Made by a program: the position numbers and the translations under genes. This document shows positions 62,071-64,000 of a stretch of 64,000 nt of DNA, in pieces. The DNA comes from Dacryopinax spathularia (taxonomy: Eukaryota > Basidiomycota > Dacrymycetes > Dacrymycetales > Dacrymycetaceae): contig JBBPFI010000009.1 in NCBI GenBank assembly GCA_037974965.1, positions 62,001 through 126,000 of the forward strand. The letters run 5' to 3'. The notes under the pieces are model-generated. The model ran no database searches and was not told the DNA's origin. It saw only the letters and a program-made list of their open reading frames with translations. Numbering within the stretch: position 1 is the stretch's first letter; every line of letters begins with the position of its first letter.

Positions 62071-62555
62071 CTGGCTAGTCAGAACGGCGGGCTGAACTGC
62101 TGTTCTTCCATCACAAAATTGGCTTTCGAGCGAGTGTAGCCTAGCATCTCCGTGGGCGGAGCTATACAGCACTGTCAATACGTTTGCAACAGGAAAGAAT
62201 GTTTTCATTTCACTGACCATGCTCACCTTGCGATAAGGGAGATACGTATGAAGATATTTCATCTGCTTTGAGGCGAGGAATGCCCGCCAACTTGTGCCGG
62301 GGAAGGGAGCAGACAGGAAGTAGAATGCAGGAGGAATAGTCGCACGCTCGAGCCTAAAGATCCAATAGACTTTTCCAGCATCAAGCTGGAGGCGATCCAG
62401 GCGTCGCGACGGTAGTAAGCTAGAAAAGGATTCTTGTATTCCTGCTGATCGATATATGCGCACAGCTCGTCAGGCTCGCAACACCGTCGCAAACCCCCCT
62501 GACGGTCTTCCCCCCCCCGCCGGCAGCCCCCGACCCGCGCAGCCAAGCCGAGGCT
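62071..62555. other. intergenic between convergent genes
   Basis: 485 bp holding the 3' ends of the kinase (+) and ARPC5 (-) genes. A C-rich run is at 62490-62520. No gene seen. Confidence 0.45.
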
Positions 62556-63190
62556 TTACACCGTCCTCCGATCCGTCATAACCCTCACAATACACCCCAC
62601 GCCCGCAACCTCCGTCAACCGCTCATGCCACCCCAGCAACACGCTCCCATTCACCTCCGCCCCTCCCCCGCCCGCACCGGCAGCGCCGAGGAGAGAAGGC
62701 TGACCATGCGCGGCCATCCCCTTGTAGATGTATTTCATTAGGGTGTCTTGTTGAGGTTCGGTGAGGGAGCGGACGAGGGAGGGGATGTCGGACGTTTTGG
62801 TGCTGTTGAGGATTAGGAGGAGGTTGGAGAGCGTTAGGGCCTGATGCGGGGTAAGTATCTGAGCTACTGCATTAGAGAAGGAGAGCAGATCGTACGAACC
62901 TTGGCTTCGTCCACGCCTTCACCATACGCCGGCCGGTCCAGTACAGCCTGTAGCGCACCAGCGATATCTCCTCTACTCATGCCAGCGAGCAAACCACACA
63001 TCAGCCTTCCGTTCCACCAGAAGGATAAGAAAGCGGCGCACCGACTCAAACTCCCCCGAACAGCGCTGCTCTTCTCCCGCGCATCTTGTAGTACCTGAGC
63101 TGGACCGCGCGGATCGGGGTCGTATAGCTCTGACGGGAGGAGAGCGTCTTCGTCGAATGCGTCGATGTTTATCTTGCGGAAGCTGTCCAT
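62556..63190 (-). CDS. ARC15: Arp2/3 complex 16-kDa subunit ARPC5
   Basis: Three exons (63190-63042, 62972-62900, 62840-62556) join in phase to 168 residues. It begins MDSFRKINIDAFDEDAL, typical of ARPC5, and continues with a helical core: GDIAGALQAVLDRPAYGEG, LTLSNLLLILNSTKTSDI, LVRSLTEPQQDTLMKYIYKG, and the C-terminal VNGSVLLGWHERLTEVAGVG with IVRVMTDRRTV. The subunit joins Arp2 and ARPC4/ARPC1 in the complex that nucleates branched actin at endocytic sites. A short Gly-rich loop (GAAGAGGGGAEV) lies before the last helix. Length agrees with the family (about 150-170). Confidence 0.93.
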
Positions 63191-63736
63191 GGCTTCCTAG
63201 CTACCGTTGCGAGTGTAGAGATACAGCTAGCAAGCTGACGGTACGTCAAAAGAAAAGCGAGTTGGTATGTCCGGTCAGGTATGGTAAGTCAACGTAGCAC
63301 CGCGTAGGAGTGCGTGATATCAAGCGCTCAGCGTACACGCAGCCCCGAAGCGCGCCCAACGCCACTAGAGGACAAAAGGTTCCGAACCACATGGCAACCC
63401 GCTTCTTCCCAATTGACGTCTTTAGGGTTCCGCACCGACCGACCGCGCTCGACCGGCATGAGCGGGTTGCCGGGAATTCGGTGCCTGACTGACGGAGGGG
63501 TTGGGAGCGGGTGGGTGGTGTGGGGCGTCGTCGTATCGGCTCGGTTGTGGCAGAGTGGGTGGTGCGGAGATGGGCGGCACACGTTGGACGACTATCACTG
63601 TCACTAAGACTATCATCTAGCTGTACTGCTCTTGTCCGCTCGTTGTTGATTATTGGGCTTGCGCCGTCCGTGCTGAGCACTCGCTCGCCCAGAAAGACTG
63701 CCCGTAAAAAACTGTGAACATTGCAGAAGGGACACG
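63191..63736. promoter_or_regulatory. divergent promoter, ARPC5 and next gene
   Basis: 546 bp between outward starts; no distinct site. Frames on both strands here are without domains. Confidence 0.4.
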
Positions 63737-64000
63737 ATGTCGGTACGTCCAACATTGTAATATCGAGTGATTTGCTCCGGCTCACCCTCTCCCAACTGAC
63801 CAGCTCGGAAAACTACGCAAAGTCCGTCCCACCCCTACTCAACATAACTAGCACTAACCCTCTCATCTACAGTGGGGCAAAGGCTTCGCCAAAGACCTCA
63901 AAGGACCCTCCTCCTCCGACCCCTCCTCGCCCACTTCCCCATCCTACGACACCCCACCCACTCCCTCCGCATTCGACGACGACCTCCGCGCACTCGATGA
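63737..64000 (+). CDS. 5' end of a gene, possibly BAR-domain (partial)
   Basis: Three exons can be joined in phase: 63737-63742 (ATG TCG), 63804-63821 (18 nt) and 63873 to the window end, with gtacgt and gtccgt donors and ccag and acag acceptors. The protein starts MSLGKLRKWGKGFAKDLKG and goes on with a Ser/Pro-rich stretch to FDDDLRALDE. GKLRKWGK recalls the amphipathic N-terminal helix (GKLRQW) of endophilin-like fungal BAR proteins, but too little is seen to be sure. The frame is open at the edge, so the gene continues beyond the window. Confidence 0.4.

Overview
The window reads as nuclear DNA of a basidiomycete fungus, most likely Agaricomycotina. Genes are dense and GC-rich, and almost every gene is broken by short introns of about 45-60 bp with GTRNGT donors. 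Several genes are typical of basidiomycetes: a Stealth-type (Xpt1-like) phosphotransferase, a WOPR master regulator, an expanded tyrosine-kinase-like (TKL) kinase family, an F-box/LRR protein and a small Cys-rich LRRLGG-tail type protein (motif LRLRGG). I do not name a genus. No tRNA, rRNA, CRISPR array, provirus or autonomous transposon was recognised.

Layout. 0-9 kb: end of an unknown gene (+), a DUF202 membrane protein (+), a Cbf1-like bHLH factor (-), an Nhx1 endosomal Na+/H+ exchanger (-), and an uncharacterised helix-hairpin-helix protein (+). 9.7-18.4 kb: a large Zn2Cys6-TKL kinase-helical fusion (-), translation factor eEF1B (-), and a divergent AGC/DMPK-like kinase (+). 19.9-25 kb: the Stealth phosphotransferase (+) and an F-box/LRR gene (-). 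26-32 kb: a 580-bp Mutator-like non-autonomous element with a perfect 9-bp target duplication, a KDM8/JMJD5-like JmjC oxygenase (-), and a tandem pair of 159-residue secreted proteins (+). 32-46 kb: a UBL-WLM metalloprotease (-), a GH3 beta-glucosidase with PA14 insert (-), OXA1 (-), an EthD protein (+), and a DHX57/YLR419W-type DEAH helicase (+). 46-56 kb: a Cys-rich LRLRGG microprotein (+), a WOPR regulator (-) with about 3.2 kb of gene-free upstream DNA, and TAH18 (-). 56-64 kb: a gene-poor stretch, a second Zn2Cys6-kinase fused to an LRR-like region (+), ARPC5 (-), and the start of a possible BAR-domain gene (+).

Most genes are conserved housekeeping: translation (eEF1B, helicase), mitochondria and cytosolic Fe-S assembly (OXA1, TAH18), actin (ARPC5) and endosomal ion balance (NHX1). 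The accessory interest lies in the two Zn2Cys6-kinase fusions with different C-termini, the LRLRGG Cys-rich microprotein, the secreted-protein pair and the small DNA element. Exon limits were worked out by hand from splice sites and reading phase. Where all exons were joined the total is a multiple of three, and this is stated in the entries.
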